Below are positions 28,826 through 38,687 of a stretch of DNA of 64,000 bases, in pieces. The notes beneath the pieces are model-generated. The model saw only the letters and a program-made list of their open reading frames with translations, did no database searches and was not told the DNA's origin. Source of the DNA: an uncultured Jannaschia sp. Lineage in GTDB: Bacteria > Pseudomonadota > Alphaproteobacteria > Rhodobacterales > Rhodobacteraceae. Position 1 is the first letter of the stretch. The number at the start of each line of letters is the position of its first letter. A program made the translations under genes and the position numbers. Location: NCBI RefSeq assembly GCF_947494025.1, contig NZ_CANLTQ010000004.1:1-64000 (forward strand), read 5' to 3'.

Positions 28826-29530
28826 TCAATTTCCGGCGGGTTCCGTCGTTTCTTCCGTTGCGGCATCGCCGGCCGGGGCCATTCCGGCATCGCCCGCAGG
28901 CGCCATTCCGGTGCTGTCTGCCGGAGCCATCCCGCCGGTACCGGTCGTGCCCATCGTGTCGGCCGCCGGCTGGTTCGCCGCGGCTTCCTGGTCTTCCATG
29001 CTGACGAATTCAGGGGCGGCTTCGAGATCCTCGCGCGTGGCAGCGGTCTGCAGGCGGGTCTCGCCGTTCTCGTCCGTCATCACTTCAAGCTGCCCCATCT
29101 CGATCGCCACGGCCTTCTCACCAAGGCCGAGGAAGCCGCCCACGCCGATCACCACACCCTCGACGGTGCCGTCGAGGTTCACGATCATGTCGCTGATGTC
29201 ACCGATGGACTCGCCGTCCATCGAATGGACGGGGCTTCCCATCAGGTCGCTGGCGAGGGCGGTGTTCTCGCCCTGCATGACGATCTGCCCCTCGACAGGC
29301 TGCGCGGGCTCCTCCATCTCGGCCGTCTCGCCCGTCTCGGTCGTGCCCTCGATCTCGACGGGGACGGTCTCGGTCGTGGTATCGTCCATCGTGCCTTCGG
29401 TGGCCGGCTCCATGTCGGTGCTGTCCTCCGCGGGAGGCGTCGCGGTCGTGTCCTGCGCGTAGACGGCCGCCGGGCCTGTTGCCAGCATGGCGATAAGGGC
29501 GAGCCGGCTGATTCCCATAGTATTGGACAT
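28826..29530 (-). CDS. Secreted PRC-barrel protein with low-complexity tail
   Basis: 234 residues. Signal peptide (MSNTMGISRLALIAMLATGP, cleavage near AVYAQ), an acidic Thr/Glu-rich segment (27-80), then a PRC-barrel-like domain (about 85-150: GSPVHSMDGESIGDISDMIV, VVIGVGGFLGLGEKAVAIEM). The C-terminus has three near-repeats of GMAPAGDA/GMAPADST. PRC-barrels in other proteins bind RNA or partners; secreted versions are common in alphaproteobacteria, with no known role. It has its own strong terminator and is not part of the cob operon. Confidence 0.8.
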   Translation of the reverse strand: MSNTMGISRLALIAMLATGPAAVYAQDTTATPPAEDSTDMEPATEGTMDDTTTETVPVEIEGTTETGETAEMEEPAQPVEGQIVMQGENTALASDLMGSPVHSMDGESIGDISDMIVNLDGTVEGVVIGVGGFLGLGEKAVAIEMGQLEVMTDENGETRLQTAATREDLEAAPEFVSMEDQEAAANQPAADTMGTTGTGGMAPADSTGMAPAGDAGMAPAGDAATEETTEPAGN

Positions 29531-29704
29531 GTCGGGTACTCCTGATCCAAATCCTGTTCACAGCGTCGCGCCAAGATCTTTGCGGAATGTCCTCCCGCGT
29601 GACGCCGGTACGATGCGGTACAATCTGAACGACGCTGGCCCCCGATCCGTTCCCGCGACCTGTGCGATCGGCTCGGCCCCCGTGTACAAAGCGCGACGCC
29701 AGGA

Positions 29705-31003
29705 TCAGCCGCGCGTGGCGATCCGGTTCAGGAGCAGGTCGATATGGAGCCGCGCGTTGTAGGCGTAATCGCGATAGGCCAGCGGGAGCTTGAGTCGCGC
29801 GATCTCGCCGTCGATCTCGCGCAGCTCCGTCCGCAGATCCTCGAGCTGTGCGGCGTCCGTCGCCCGCGCCGCCTCCGCCTCGATCCGACGGATCCGGGCG
29901 TAGTGCCGGAACACCCGGGAGCGGACGCGGAATGCGTAGAGACCCGGCAACGCGCGGAGCAGCGGCAGGAGCAGAAACACGATCGGCAGGAGCAGGATCG
30001 CGAAGCGGTTGATCTGTGCGACGATCCAGTAGGGCAGGATGTCGGCGAACACGGACGGCCCGTCGGCGAGAAGGTCGCGCGCATAGCTGTCCTGTGGCAG
30101 CGCCGTCTCGTCCATCGACGGATAGGTGCCCGCCGGGGTCAGCACGTCGCCCGGCCCGTGGAGGCGGATCGCGGCCTCCACGATGCGATCCACCGCGGCC
30201 GGATGCAGACCGGGCAACGCCACGATGCGCGCGACAAGGCCAAGCAGGCGCAGATCCTCGGCCGGCAGGGGCGGATCGAGCGAGAAGGTGCCCGAGGGGA
30301 CATCGACGATCCGCGCCTGCTCCATCCGCCGCGACAAGGCCGCGACATGCGCCAGCGGCAGAAGCGTCACGCCCGGATCGGCGAGGATGGGCTGGAGATA
30401 GGGCGCGGAGAGCGGAGCGACGAAGACGGCCACGTCCGCCTCCCCCGCCGCGAGCGCCCGCGCGGCGTCCGCGCCCCCGAGCGGAAGCAGCGCGTTGTCC
30501 GCCTCCGGCACGCCCGCCGCCGCGAGGAGACCGCGCACCGCCGCGCGCGTTCCCGACCCCTCCCCGCCCGCCGCGATGCGCAACCCGGCCCATTCCGCCA
30601 CGTTGCGGGGGATCGGGACGGGCCGATCCGCGACCGATGCGCCGGCCGCATCCCCGCCTGACGGATTCACGCGCGCGAAGACGAGAAGCGGCTCCGTGAA
30701 GACCGCGCCCAGCGTCTCGACGGTGGCGTCCGGCTCGATCCCGCCCTGCAGAAGCGCCGCGTCGACCGCGCCCCGCGCCAGCAATTCGGCGTTCTCGACC
30801 GATCCGGCCGTGGCCACGAGGTCGAGCGTGATGCCGTCCCGGGCCAGAATGTCACGATATCGCTCGGCGATGCGCCAGTACCCGTTGCCCTCCACCCCTG
30901 CGGCGAAGCGCACGCGGTCCGGCGGCGGCAAGTCGCGCGCGAACCAGAGTGTGACGCCGAGAACGCCCACCACGAGAAGCGCATAGCCGAGAATACGGAT
31001 CAT
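29705..31003 (-). CDS. TAXI-family solute-binding protein with C-terminal membrane segments
   Basis: 432 residues from the ATG at 31003. An uncleaved N-terminal helix ([20 protein letters not shown]) is followed by a TAXI/NMT1-like periplasmic binding fold: [38 protein letters not shown] and [15 protein letters not shown]. After residue 320 there are two hydrophobic stretches ([20 protein letters not shown]) and a long helical tail. TAXI proteins usually feed TRAP transporters; no TRAP membrane subunit is near. Its 5' end faces cobT, 114 bases away. Confidence 0.8.
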   Translation of the reverse strand: MIRILGYALLVVGVLGVTLWFARDLPPPDRVRFAAGVEGNGYWRIAERYRDILARDGITLDLVATAGSVENAELLARGAVDAALLQGGIEPDATVETLGAVFTEPLLVFARVNPSGGDAAGASVADRPVPIPRNVAEWAGLRIAAGGEGSGTRAAVRGLLAAAGVPEADNALLPLGGADAARALAAGEADVAVFVAPLSAPYLQPILADPGVTLLPLAHVAALSRRMEQARIVDVPSGTFSLDPPLPAEDLRLLGLVARIVALPGLHPAAVDRIVEAAIRLHGPGDVLTPAGTYPSMDETALPQDSYARDLLADGPSVFADILPYWIVAQINRFAILLLPIVFLLLPLLRALPGLYAFRVRSRVFRHYARIRRIEAEAARATDAAQLEDLRTELREIDGEIARLKLPLAYRDYAYNARLHIDLLLNRIATRG

Positions 31004-31117
31004 GGTCGGATCGAACGTCGCATCACGCCCGGGATAAGGCCGCCTTCCGGGCGTTCGCGCAACCCTCGCGCCGTGCGACGCCTTGCCTTTCGACCCCACG
31101 GGCGCAATCTAGCCGGT

Positions 31118-32983
31118 ATGAGCAAGCCAACCGACAATCCCGCCGATCCGTTCAAGAAGGCGCTGGCCGAAGCCACCAAGACTATGGCGGACGATTCCGA
31201 ACTGTCCGTCACCTTCTCGGTCGATCCGCCGGGGCGGACCGGCGACAGCATCCGCCTGCCGCAGGTGAGTCGGCGGATGACGCGGGACGAGGTGCTGCTC
31301 GCGCGCGGCACGGCGGACGCCTTCGCGCTCCGCCACCGCCATCACGACGCCGGTGTGAACGCCCGCTACATGCCGCAGGGCAACATGGCGCGCGACCTTT
31401 ACGACGCGATGGAGACGGCACGTTGCGAAGCGGTGGGCGCGCGGGCCATGCCCGGCACCGCCGGCAACATCGACGCCAAGATCGGCGTGGAGGCGGCGCG
31501 CAAGGGTTATGCCGACGTGTCGGACAAGGCGCAGATCCCGCTCGCCACCGCGGCCGGCTACTGGATCCGGCAGATGGCCACCGGCCGCGACCTGCCGCGA
31601 GGGGCGGACAACGCGTTCGAGCTCTGGCGCGGCTATATCGAGGAGCAGACCGGCGACCGGCTCGACAACCTGCAGGACGTGCTGGCCGACCAGCGCGCCT
31701 TCGCCCGCCTCGCCCGGCAGCTGATCGAGGATCTGGGCTATGGCGATCAGCTCGGCGACGACCCCGACCAGGAGGACGAGAACGAGGAGGAGGACGGCCA
31801 GGCCGAGGAGGAGGAACCCGATTCCACCGGCAACGAAGAGGAGGAGGACGAGGCCGACGCCTCGCCCGAGCAGAGCCAGGACCAGCAGGACGATCCGAGC
31901 CAGGCCGAGGTGTCGATGGACGACATGGCCGACCAGGAGGCCGGCGAGGAAGCGGAGATGCCCGAGGCCGACGAGTCGGCCGAGCCGCCCCCGCCGCCAC
32001 CCGTCTCCGACGCCGATCCGAACTACACCGTTTTCTCCGACCGGAACGACGAGATCGTCATGGCCGGGGAGCTGGCCGAGGTGGCCGAGCTCGAGCGCCT
32101 TCGCGCCTATCTCGACCAGCAGCTCGAACCGCTCAAGGGCGCGGTCTCCCGGCTCGCCAACAAGCTGCAACGGCGGCTGCAGGCGCAGCAGAACCGCTCC
32201 TGGGAGTTCGATCTGGAGGAAGGCATTCTCGATGCCGGACGCCTCGCCCGCGTCGTCGCCAACCCGACCACGCCGCTCAGCTTCAAGATGGAGCGCGACA
32301 CCGAGTTCCGCGACACCTGCGTGACGCTGCTTCTCGACAATTCCGGCTCCATGCGTGGGAGGCCCATCTCCATCGCGGCGATCTGCGCCGACGTGCTGGC
32401 CCGGACGCTGGAGCGCTGCGGCGTGAAGGTGGAGATCCTGGGCTTCACGACCCGCGCGTGGAAAGGCGGAACCGCGCGCGAGGAATGGCTGAAGGCCGGT
32501 CGTCCCGCCGCGCCGGGGCGTCTGAACGACCTGCGCCATATCGTCTACAAGTCCGCCGACGCGCCCTGGCGGCGGGTGCGACCCAATCTCGGCCTGATGA
32601 TGAAAGAGGGCCTGCTGAAGGAGAACATCGACGGCGAGGCGCTTGAATGGGCGCATCGCCGCGCGGTCGCGCGGCACGAGGCGCGCAAGATCCTGATGGT
32701 GATCTCCGATGGCGCACCGGTCGACGATTCCACGCTTTCGGTGAACCCGGCGAACTATCTGGAGAAACACCTGCGCGACGTGATCGCGATGATCGAGAAA
32801 CGCCGCGCGGTAGAGCTTTTGGCCATCGGGATCGGGCACGACGTCACCCGGTATTACGACCGCGCGGTCACCATCACCGACGTGGATCAACTCGCCGGTG
32901 CCATGACCGAGCAACTCGCCGCCCTCTTCGACGCCGATCCGCGGGCCCGTGCCCGCGTCATGGGGATGCGCCGGGCCTCCTGA
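31118..32983 (+). CDS. cobT: Cobaltochelatase subunit CobT
   Basis: 621 residues from the ATG at 31118. The N-terminal CobT domain ([36 protein letters not shown]) is followed by a strongly acidic linker (about 210-300) and a C-terminal von Willebrand A domain. The MIDAS motif is in [15 protein letters not shown], and [16 protein letters not shown] follows. It forms the ring with CobS that drives ATP-dependent cobalt insertion by CobN. A short hairpin at its stop codon may end transcription. Confidence 0.95.
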   Translation: MSKPTDNPADPFKKALAEATKTMADDSELSVTFSVDPPGRTGDSIRLPQVSRRMTRDEVLLARGTADAFALRHRHHDAGVNARYMPQGNMARDLYDAMETARCEAVGARAMPGTAGNIDAKIGVEAARKGYADVSDKAQIPLATAAGYWIRQMATGRDLPRGADNAFELWRGYIEEQTGDRLDNLQDVLADQRAFARLARQLIEDLGYGDQLGDDPDQEDENEEEDGQAEEEEPDSTGNEEEEDEADASPEQSQDQQDDPSQAEVSMDDMADQEAGEEAEMPEADESAEPPPPPPVSDADPNYTVFSDRNDEIVMAGELAEVAELERLRAYLDQQLEPLKGAVSRLANKLQRRLQAQQNRSWEFDLEEGILDAGRLARVVANPTTPLSFKMERDTEFRDTCVTLLLDNSGSMRGRPISIAAICADVLARTLERCGVKVEILGFTTRAWKGGTAREEWLKAGRPAAPGRLNDLRHIVYKSADAPWRRVRPNLGLMMKEGLLKENIDGEALEWAHRRAVARHEARKILMVISDGAPVDDSTLSVNPANYLEKHLRDVIAMIEKRRAVELLAIGIGHDVTRYYDRAVTITDVDQLAGAMTEQLAALFDADPRARARVMGMRRAS

Positions 32984-33002
32984 CGCCTTCTTCCTGGCGT
33001 CA
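32981..33002 (+). terminator. Weak hairpin overlapping the cobT stop codon
   Basis: TGACGCC (32981-32987, containing the stop) pairs with GGCGTCA (32996-33002) around an 8-base loop. No T-run follows, so a terminator role is uncertain. Confidence 0.35.
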
Positions 33003-33237
33003 ATACTCCGGGGCGCGCGAGGGGCCGGTCCTCGCTCCACCCCGAGCGGTGGATCCCTGTGATCCATGATCGAATGACGGCGGGTCACCGTTGCCGACCG
33101 TCCCCGAATGGTGCGGTTTTGCGCATCCCTCGATGCGCCGTAGTCGCACGGTCCCCGCGCGCTCCCCGGATCATCGTGCCCCGCGGGCTTTCGCCTGTTC
33201 CGGCCTGCGACTATGCCGGGCGCGAAGGAGACCGCCC

Positions 33238-35016
33238 ATGTTCCAGAGTTTCGACGTCACCGCCCGCCCCGATGCCGCTCCGCCGCGTGTGGCGCGGCTC
33301 CGCGCGTGGATGGCGGAGGAGCGGCTGGATGCCTTTCTCGTCCCCCGTACCGATGCCTGGCAAGGCGAGTACGTCGCGCCTCGCGACGAGCGGCTGGCCT
33401 GGATCACGGGGTTCACGGGGTCGGCGGGCTTCGCGGCGATCCTTGCCGACCGCGCCGCGATCTTCACCGACGGACGCTACACCGTGCAGGTCGCCGCGCA
33501 GACCGACCCCGACACGTTCGAAACCGTGGACTGGCCCGCGACCGGACTGGCCGACTGGCTTCCCGACGCGCTGCCGGAGGGGGGACGCGTGGGCTTCGAC
33601 CCGATGCTCCACCCCGTTCGCGAAATCGCGAAGCTGCGCGAACTCGACGGGGTGGAGATGGTGCCGGTGGCGAACGGCGTCGACAGGATCTGGGAGGATC
33701 GTCCCGCCGCCCCCGCAGCGCCGATGCGGCCCTATCCCGACGCACTGGCGGGGCGCACGGCCGCGGAGAAGCGCGCGCAGATCGGTACGGCGATCGAGGC
33801 GGCAAGCGCGCAGCAGTTCGTGACCAACCAACCCGACGCGATTGCCTGGCTCCTCAACATCCGTGGCGGCGACATCGCGCGCATGCCCGTCGCGCAGGCC
33901 TTCGCGGTGATCCATGCCGACGGATCGGTCGACCTGATCTGCGATCCCGCCAAGACCGGACCGGTGGCCGACCACCTCGGCAGCGAGGTCCGCGTCGTGC
34001 CGCTGGACGACCTGATCCCGCTGCTCGAGTCCCTCGCCGGCCCGACCGGCTTCGACCCCGCCGCCTGCACCGTGGCGATGCACGCGACCCTGCGCGAACC
34101 GCTGGAAATGGATGACCCGGTCGCGCTCCCGAAGGCCCGCAAGACGGACGCCGAGATCGCGGCCACGCGGGAGGCGCATCTGCGCGACGGGGCGGCGATG
34201 GTCCGGTTCCTGCACTGGCTCGACACGGAGCGCGCGCCCGGGACGACGGAGATCGACGTGGTCCGCGCGCTGGAGCGTTTCCGCCGCGATACGGATGCGC
34301 TGCGCGACATCAGTTTCGACACGATCGCGGGATCCGGCCCGAACGGCGCCATCGTCCACTACCGCGTCAACGAAGAGACGAACCGGGTCCTCGACACCGA
34401 CAATGTTCTCCTTGTCGATTCCGGCGGACAGTACGAGGACGGCACGACCGACGTGACCCGGACGATCCCCCTCGGCCGGCCACCCAAGGCGGTCGCCCAT
34501 GCCTTCACCCGCGTCCTGCAAGGCATGATCGCCGTCAGCCGCGTACGCGTCCCGAAAGGCGTGACCGGGGCCAATCTCGACGCCCTCGCCCGCGCGCCGC
34601 TCTGGGCCGAGCACCGGGACTACGACCACGGCACCGGACACGGCGTCGGCGTCTATCTCGGCGTCCACGAAGGCCCGGCGCGGATCAGCCGGGCGAGCCA
34701 CGTCCCGCTCGAGCCGGGCATGATCCTGTCGAACGAGCCGGGCTACTACCGTGCGGGCGAATACGGCATCCGGATCGAGAACCTCGTCACGGTCGTGGCG
34801 GCCGAGCGTCCCGACGGCGGCGACGCGCGGGCGATGCGGGCCTTCGAGACGCTGACCTTCGTGCCCATCGACCGCCGCCTCGTCCTCTCCCCGCTCCTCT
34901 CGTCCGACGAGCGCGCCTGGATCGACGGCTACCACGCCGAGGTCCTTTGTCGGATCGGGCCGCGTCTCGACGCCGGACCCCGGGCCTGGCTCGCGGCGAT
35001 GTGCGCGCCGCTCTGA
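33238..35016 (+). CDS. Xaa-Pro aminopeptidase (M24B)
   Basis: 592 residues with the three-domain layout of large aminopeptidase P enzymes: two creatinase-like N-terminal domains (about 1-300) and the pita-bread metalloprotease domain. Metal ligands are visible in LLVDSGGQYEDGTTDVTRT (two Asp), HGTGHGVGVYLGVHEGP (His), ILSNEPGYY (Glu) and YGIRIENLV (Glu). Removes N-terminal residues before proline; cytosolic. ATG at 33238 follows GAAGGAGA. Single gene, followed at 60 bases by a DUF427 gene. Confidence 0.92.
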   Translation: MFQSFDVTARPDAAPPRVARLRAWMAEERLDAFLVPRTDAWQGEYVAPRDERLAWITGFTGSAGFAAILADRAAIFTDGRYTVQVAAQTDPDTFETVDWPATGLADWLPDALPEGGRVGFDPMLHPVREIAKLRELDGVEMVPVANGVDRIWEDRPAAPAAPMRPYPDALAGRTAAEKRAQIGTAIEAASAQQFVTNQPDAIAWLLNIRGGDIARMPVAQAFAVIHADGSVDLICDPAKTGPVADHLGSEVRVVPLDDLIPLLESLAGPTGFDPAACTVAMHATLREPLEMDDPVALPKARKTDAEIAATREAHLRDGAAMVRFLHWLDTERAPGTTEIDVVRALERFRRDTDALRDISFDTIAGSGPNGAIVHYRVNEETNRVLDTDNVLLVDSGGQYEDGTTDVTRTIPLGRPPKAVAHAFTRVLQGMIAVSRVRVPKGVTGANLDALARAPLWAEHRDYDHGTGHGVGVYLGVHEGPARISRASHVPLEPGMILSNEPGYYRAGEYGIRIENLVTVVAAERPDGGDARAMRAFETLTFVPIDRRLVLSPLLSSDERAWIDGYHAEVLCRIGPRLDAGPRAWLAAMCAPL

Positions 35017-35076
35017 GGCTTTCCAGCATCCGGTACGCAGGATAGGGTCCGCGCGAAACGTGAGGAGACATCGCGA

Positions 35077-35418
35077 ATGACCAAGATCGACGTGACACCG
35101 GCGACCGGCAACTGGACCGTCCGGACGGAAGACGGCATCCTCGTGGAAAGCCGCAACGCCCTGGCGCTCCGCGAGGGCGACCGCGCGCCGGTCATCTATT
35201 TCCCCCGGGCCGACGTCGCCATGGCGCTTCTGGAACGGACCGGGACGGAAACCGAATGCCCGTTCAAGGGAACGGCGAACTACTACGCCTTCGTCGGCCA
35301 GTCGGCCCGCATCCCCGACGTGGCCTGGACCTACGAGAACGTCGAGAACGCGGATGCCAAGGCGATCGAGGGACATCTCGCGTTCTACGGAGACAAGGTG
35401 ACGGTCGAGCAGATCTGA
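35077..35418 (+). CDS. DUF427 domain protein
   Basis: 113 residues making one DUF427 beta-tent domain: GNWTVRTEDGILVESRNALALRE is represented by VESRNALALREGD, then VIYFPRADVAMALLERT, ECPFKGTANYYAF and AWTYENVENADAKAIEGHLA (in part AWTYENVENADAKAI), ending in FYGDKVTVEQI. Cytosolic, function unproven. ATG at 35077 with GAGGAGA upstream. Confidence 0.9.
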   Translation: MTKIDVTPATGNWTVRTEDGILVESRNALALREGDRAPVIYFPRADVAMALLERTGTETECPFKGTANYYAFVGQSARIPDVAWTYENVENADAKAIEGHLAFYGDKVTVEQI

Positions 35419-35460
35419 TCCCGCCGCGCCTCGGGCGGCTCCCCCATCGCTGAAACCAAC

Positions 35461-35483
35461 GGCGCGCCCTCCTCGGGCGCGCC
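35461..35483 (+). terminator. Strong hairpin after the DUF427 gene
   Basis: Perfect 9-base GC stem (GGCGCGCCC 35461-35469 with GGGCGCGCC 35475-35483), loop TCCTC, 43 bases after the stop. Only a short T-poor tail follows, so it may be Rho-assisted. Confidence 0.55.
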
Positions 35484-36304
35484 GGGTTCGTCAGCCCCGG
35501 CGGGTCCAGGGCGCGCTCGACCGCACCCATCACGACCCGCGCCTGCCCATGCTCCACCGCCGTCCGGTGCCGCTCGCCGAGACCGACCCGCGCTCGCGCG
35601 CCGGAGGTCCGCCGCGCAGGCGCGACCATCGCGTTCGAAAGCCGCTTCGCTTCCGCGATCTCCGCCCCGGTTCACCATCAGGATTGCGTAGTCGTTGCGG
35701 TCGCCCGCATTACCCAGGATCGACCTGCCCGACCGGCTCGCAGGTGCGGTGCCGCATCGGCTGAAGGGGCGTGTGGTTCTTCAGCTGCGCGGCCCAGCGA
35801 CAATCGCGCCCGCCCCGGTTTGCGGCGATCCCTCGAATCACGCGGCTTCCGCAGAAACGCCGGTCCCCGGTACCGTGGGATGTCAGGAGAAGGTGTGCCT
35901 CAGGTCGGCCTGCATCGTCTGCCGCGTTCAGGATGCGGATGGCGGCAACGCCCGCATATCAAATCCGCGCCTCGAGGCCCATCTGGACAGCGAGGGATCA
36001 CCCGCCGATCGCCCCTCGCGCACCCCGATCCGGTCGCGCATCACGCCGCAACGGACGACCGTGGTCACCGACGCGCAAATGGAGGTGATGCCGCCGAGCG
36101 GGACATCGGCGCCGGGATCGGTAGGCGACGGCGTCGGGGGCATCTCGGGTTGTCGGATTCCGGCCCCGTGCAGGCGGAGATCGCTCTTCCCCGTCGATAG
36201 CCGTTCGCCTAGCATTCATGGCAATTCGTCGAGCGTGTCGTTCGGGATCATCGATCCTCCCCTTCGGCGCCGTGCCCGCGCGAGGGGCGTGAGAAGGAGA
36301 AGGA
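35484..36304. other. Gene-poor 0.8 kb stretch, possibly decayed sequence
   Basis: Between the DUF427 terminator and the ClC gene. Several short frames exist on both strands, including 35928-36215 on the minus strand (95 codons) with a non-Arg-rich segment ITSICASVTTVVRCGVMRDR, but none has a ribosome site, signal peptide or family I recognise. The local sequence is less GC-skewed at third positions than its neighbours. The last 20 bases hold the GAGAAGGAGAAGGA ribosome site of the ClC gene. It may be remnants of dead genes; I cannot name them. Confidence 0.45.
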
Positions 36305-37999
36305 TTGACCGACGCGCCCTCCCGCAAGGCGAATCCGTCCCGGCCGGCGGGCACGACCCTCGCCACGCTGCGCCGCTCCTGGCGGATGATCCGTCAGCAG
36401 GGGCCTTCCAAGGTCCAGTTCTGGTTCATCGCCCTCGTCGTCGGCATCGCATCGGGCTACGCCGCGGTCGCGTTCATGCTGTCGATCGAGTGGCTGCAAA
36501 CGCACCTGTACGGCACCGACGATCCCCGCCGCCTGCACAGCTTCGCGCGGACGATGCCGTGGTTCCGCGTTCTGATCCTGCCGGCGATCGGCGGGCTGAT
36601 CGTCGGCTGGCTGCTGACGCGCTTCACGCCGGACGCGCGGGTCCGGGGCCCGGCCGAGGTGATCCAGGCCTCCGCGATGAAGGAGGGCCGGGTGGAGCGG
36701 CGTGCGGGCCTTGCCTCGGTCGCGGCCTCGCTCATCACATTGTCGGCGGGCGGCTCCTCGGGGCGGGAGGGGCCGGTCGTCCACATGGTCGGCATGATCG
36801 CGGGCTGGGTGTCGAACCGCTTGAACGCCGACGGGATCACGGGACGCGACCTCCTCGGCTGTGCGGTGGCCGCGGGCGTCGCGACGAGCTTCAACGCGCC
36901 GCTCGCCGGGGCGCTCTTCGCGATGGAGGTCGTGCTGCGGCACTTCGCCGTCCATGCCTTCGCGCCGATCACCATCGCCGCCGTCTCCGGCGCGGTCATC
37001 AGCCGCATCCATTTCGGAGACCGGACGGAGTTCGCGCTTCCGCAGGAGGGAGCGCTCGCCTTCTACCTCGAGCTTCCGGCGTTCCTGCTGCTCGGGATCG
37101 TCGCCGCGTTCGTCGCGGTCGCGCTGATGCGCTCGGTCTTCGTGGCCGAGGACGTGGCGACGCGCTGGCAGGCCCGGCTGGGGTTGCCGCCGATGCTGCG
37201 CCCGGCCGTCGCGGGGCTAATGCTCGGTATCACGGCCATCTTCTTTCCCCATATCATCGGCGTCGGCTACGAGACGACCTCGGCCGCGCTGTCCGGGCAC
37301 CTCACGCTTGCCGATGCGATCATCTTCACCGTCGTGAAGGTCGCCGCCACGAGCATTACCATGGGCGGACGCATGGGCGGCGGCATCTTCTCGCCCGCGC
37401 TGATGGTCGGCGCGCTGACCGGACTCGCCTTCGGAGGCATGGCCACGGCCTTCCTTCCCGATATCTCCGGATCGGAGACGCTTTACGCACTCGCGGGGAT
37501 GGGGGCGGTGGCGGGCGCGGTGCTGGGCGCGCCGATCTCGACCACGCTCATCGTGTTCGAAATGACGGGTGACTGGCAGACGGGGATCGCGGTGATGACG
37601 GCCGTCTCCGTCGCCTCCGCGTTGTCGGGGCGTCTCGTCTCCCGGTCGTTCTTTCTGACGCAGCTCGAACGGCGCGACATCCATCTCGCCGACGGACCGC
37701 AACGCTACCTGCTGGCGATGTTCAAGGTGTCGGCGGTGATGAAATCGCCCGAACACGCCAAGGCCCCGTCCGAAGACCGGGTCCGGCGGGCCCTGAACGA
37801 AGGTCTGTTCGTCTCCCCCGGCGACACGCTCGAGGCGGCGATGCCGCTCTTCGAGACGTCGGGAGCGGACTTCCTCGTCGTGGTCCGCGCGGAAGACAAG
37901 GCCGAGACGCCCGACATCGTCGGCGTGATCCTCCACATCGACGCGCTCCGCGCCTTCAATCGTGCGCTGGCGGCCACGGCGAAGGAGGAGCATTCCTGA
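36305..37999 (+). CDS. ClC family chloride channel/transporter with CBS region
   Basis: 564 residues; TTG start at 36305 directly after GAGAAGGAGAAGGA. About 11 membrane segments. The gating-glutamate motif GREGP is present in SAGGSSGREGPVVHMVG, and GAVLGAPISTTLIVFEMTGD closes the channel core. The usual GSGIP chloride-binding motif reads VRGPAEV instead. The C-terminal 100 residues are a CBS-like regulatory part (VSPGDTLEAAMPLFETSGAD). Inner membrane; chloride transport or proton exchange. Convergent with the SRAP gene. Confidence 0.88.
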   Translation: MTDAPSRKANPSRPAGTTLATLRRSWRMIRQQGPSKVQFWFIALVVGIASGYAAVAFMLSIEWLQTHLYGTDDPRRLHSFARTMPWFRVLILPAIGGLIVGWLLTRFTPDARVRGPAEVIQASAMKEGRVERRAGLASVAASLITLSAGGSSGREGPVVHMVGMIAGWVSNRLNADGITGRDLLGCAVAAGVATSFNAPLAGALFAMEVVLRHFAVHAFAPITIAAVSGAVISRIHFGDRTEFALPQEGALAFYLELPAFLLLGIVAAFVAVALMRSVFVAEDVATRWQARLGLPPMLRPAVAGLMLGITAIFFPHIIGVGYETTSAALSGHLTLADAIIFTVVKVAATSITMGGRMGGGIFSPALMVGALTGLAFGGMATAFLPDISGSETLYALAGMGAVAGAVLGAPISTTLIVFEMTGDWQTGIAVMTAVSVASALSGRLVSRSFFLTQLERRDIHLADGPQRYLLAMFKVSAVMKSPEHAKAPSEDRVRRALNEGLFVSPGDTLEAAMPLFETSGADFLVVVRAEDKAETPDIVGVILHIDALRAFNRALAATAKEEHS

Positions 38000-38008
38000 T
38001 CCGGGAGG

Positions 38009-38677
38009 TCAGCGATCCCCGTCGTCGATCAGCGGGTCGACGATGTCCGCGCCCTCCACCCGGTTCGAGTTCACCCTGGTCGCGACGCGATGCCGCGCCA
38101 GCCGCCGTTCCGGCGCGGCGCGCATCAGCGTCGCCGCGCCGTGCCCCGCCTCGCCCAGCCAGAGCGACCAGTCGTCCGGGTGAAGCGTGACCGGCTCCCG
38201 GTGATGGATCTCCGACATTGCCGTGCCGGCGGCGCAGGTGACGATGGCGCAGCTGGGCAGATCCTCCGGGCCCCAATCCTGCCAAAGCCCGGCGAAGGCC
38301 AGCGCCCCGCCCTCGCGCGGATGAAAATACCACGGAAGCCGCTGCCCGTCCGCTTTTGTCCATTCGAAGAACCCCGTCGCGGGGATGAGGCAGCGCCGCG
38401 CGCGGATCGCGGCGCGGAAGGCGGGTTTCTCCGCCACCGTCTCGGCGCGCGCGTTGATCAGAAGCGGGCCGTCCGTCGGGCTCTTGTACCAGTGCGGAAG
38501 GAACCCTCAGCGCATCGGCCGCAGCCGCCGCCCCGCGTCGCCTGCCGTTACGACCGGCACTTGCGTCGTGGGGCAGACATTGTAGCGCGGCCCTTCCGGC
38601 AGATCGTTCGACGGCACGGCGGCGAAGAGGTCCACCATCGCCCCGTGCGGCAGCGTCAGGGCATAACGGCCGCACAT
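38009..38677 (-). pseudogene. SRAP/YedK family gene interrupted by one in-frame TGA
   Basis: SOS response-associated peptidase-like protein that crosslinks to abasic sites in single-stranded DNA. Reading from the ATG at 38677 gives MCGRYALTLPHGAMVDLF with catalytic Cys2, then PRYNVCPTTQVPVV and RRLRPMR, then TGA at 38509-38507. The same frame resumes at once with GFLPHWYKSPTDGPLLINAR, RRCLIPATGFFEW (catalytic Glu) and SEIHHREPVTLHP. The family has Trp at the stop position (RWGF/L), so a single TGG to TGA change explains the break. Total length, 222 codons, is otherwise normal. A real nonsense mutation, a sequencing error or rare readthrough are all possible. Confidence 0.88.
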
Positions 38678-38687
38678 CGCCCGCCCC

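Noticed and set aside
31109-33088. 659-codon frame opposite cobT
   Set aside because: Antisense to CobT; His/Val-rich composition typical of a complement shadow.
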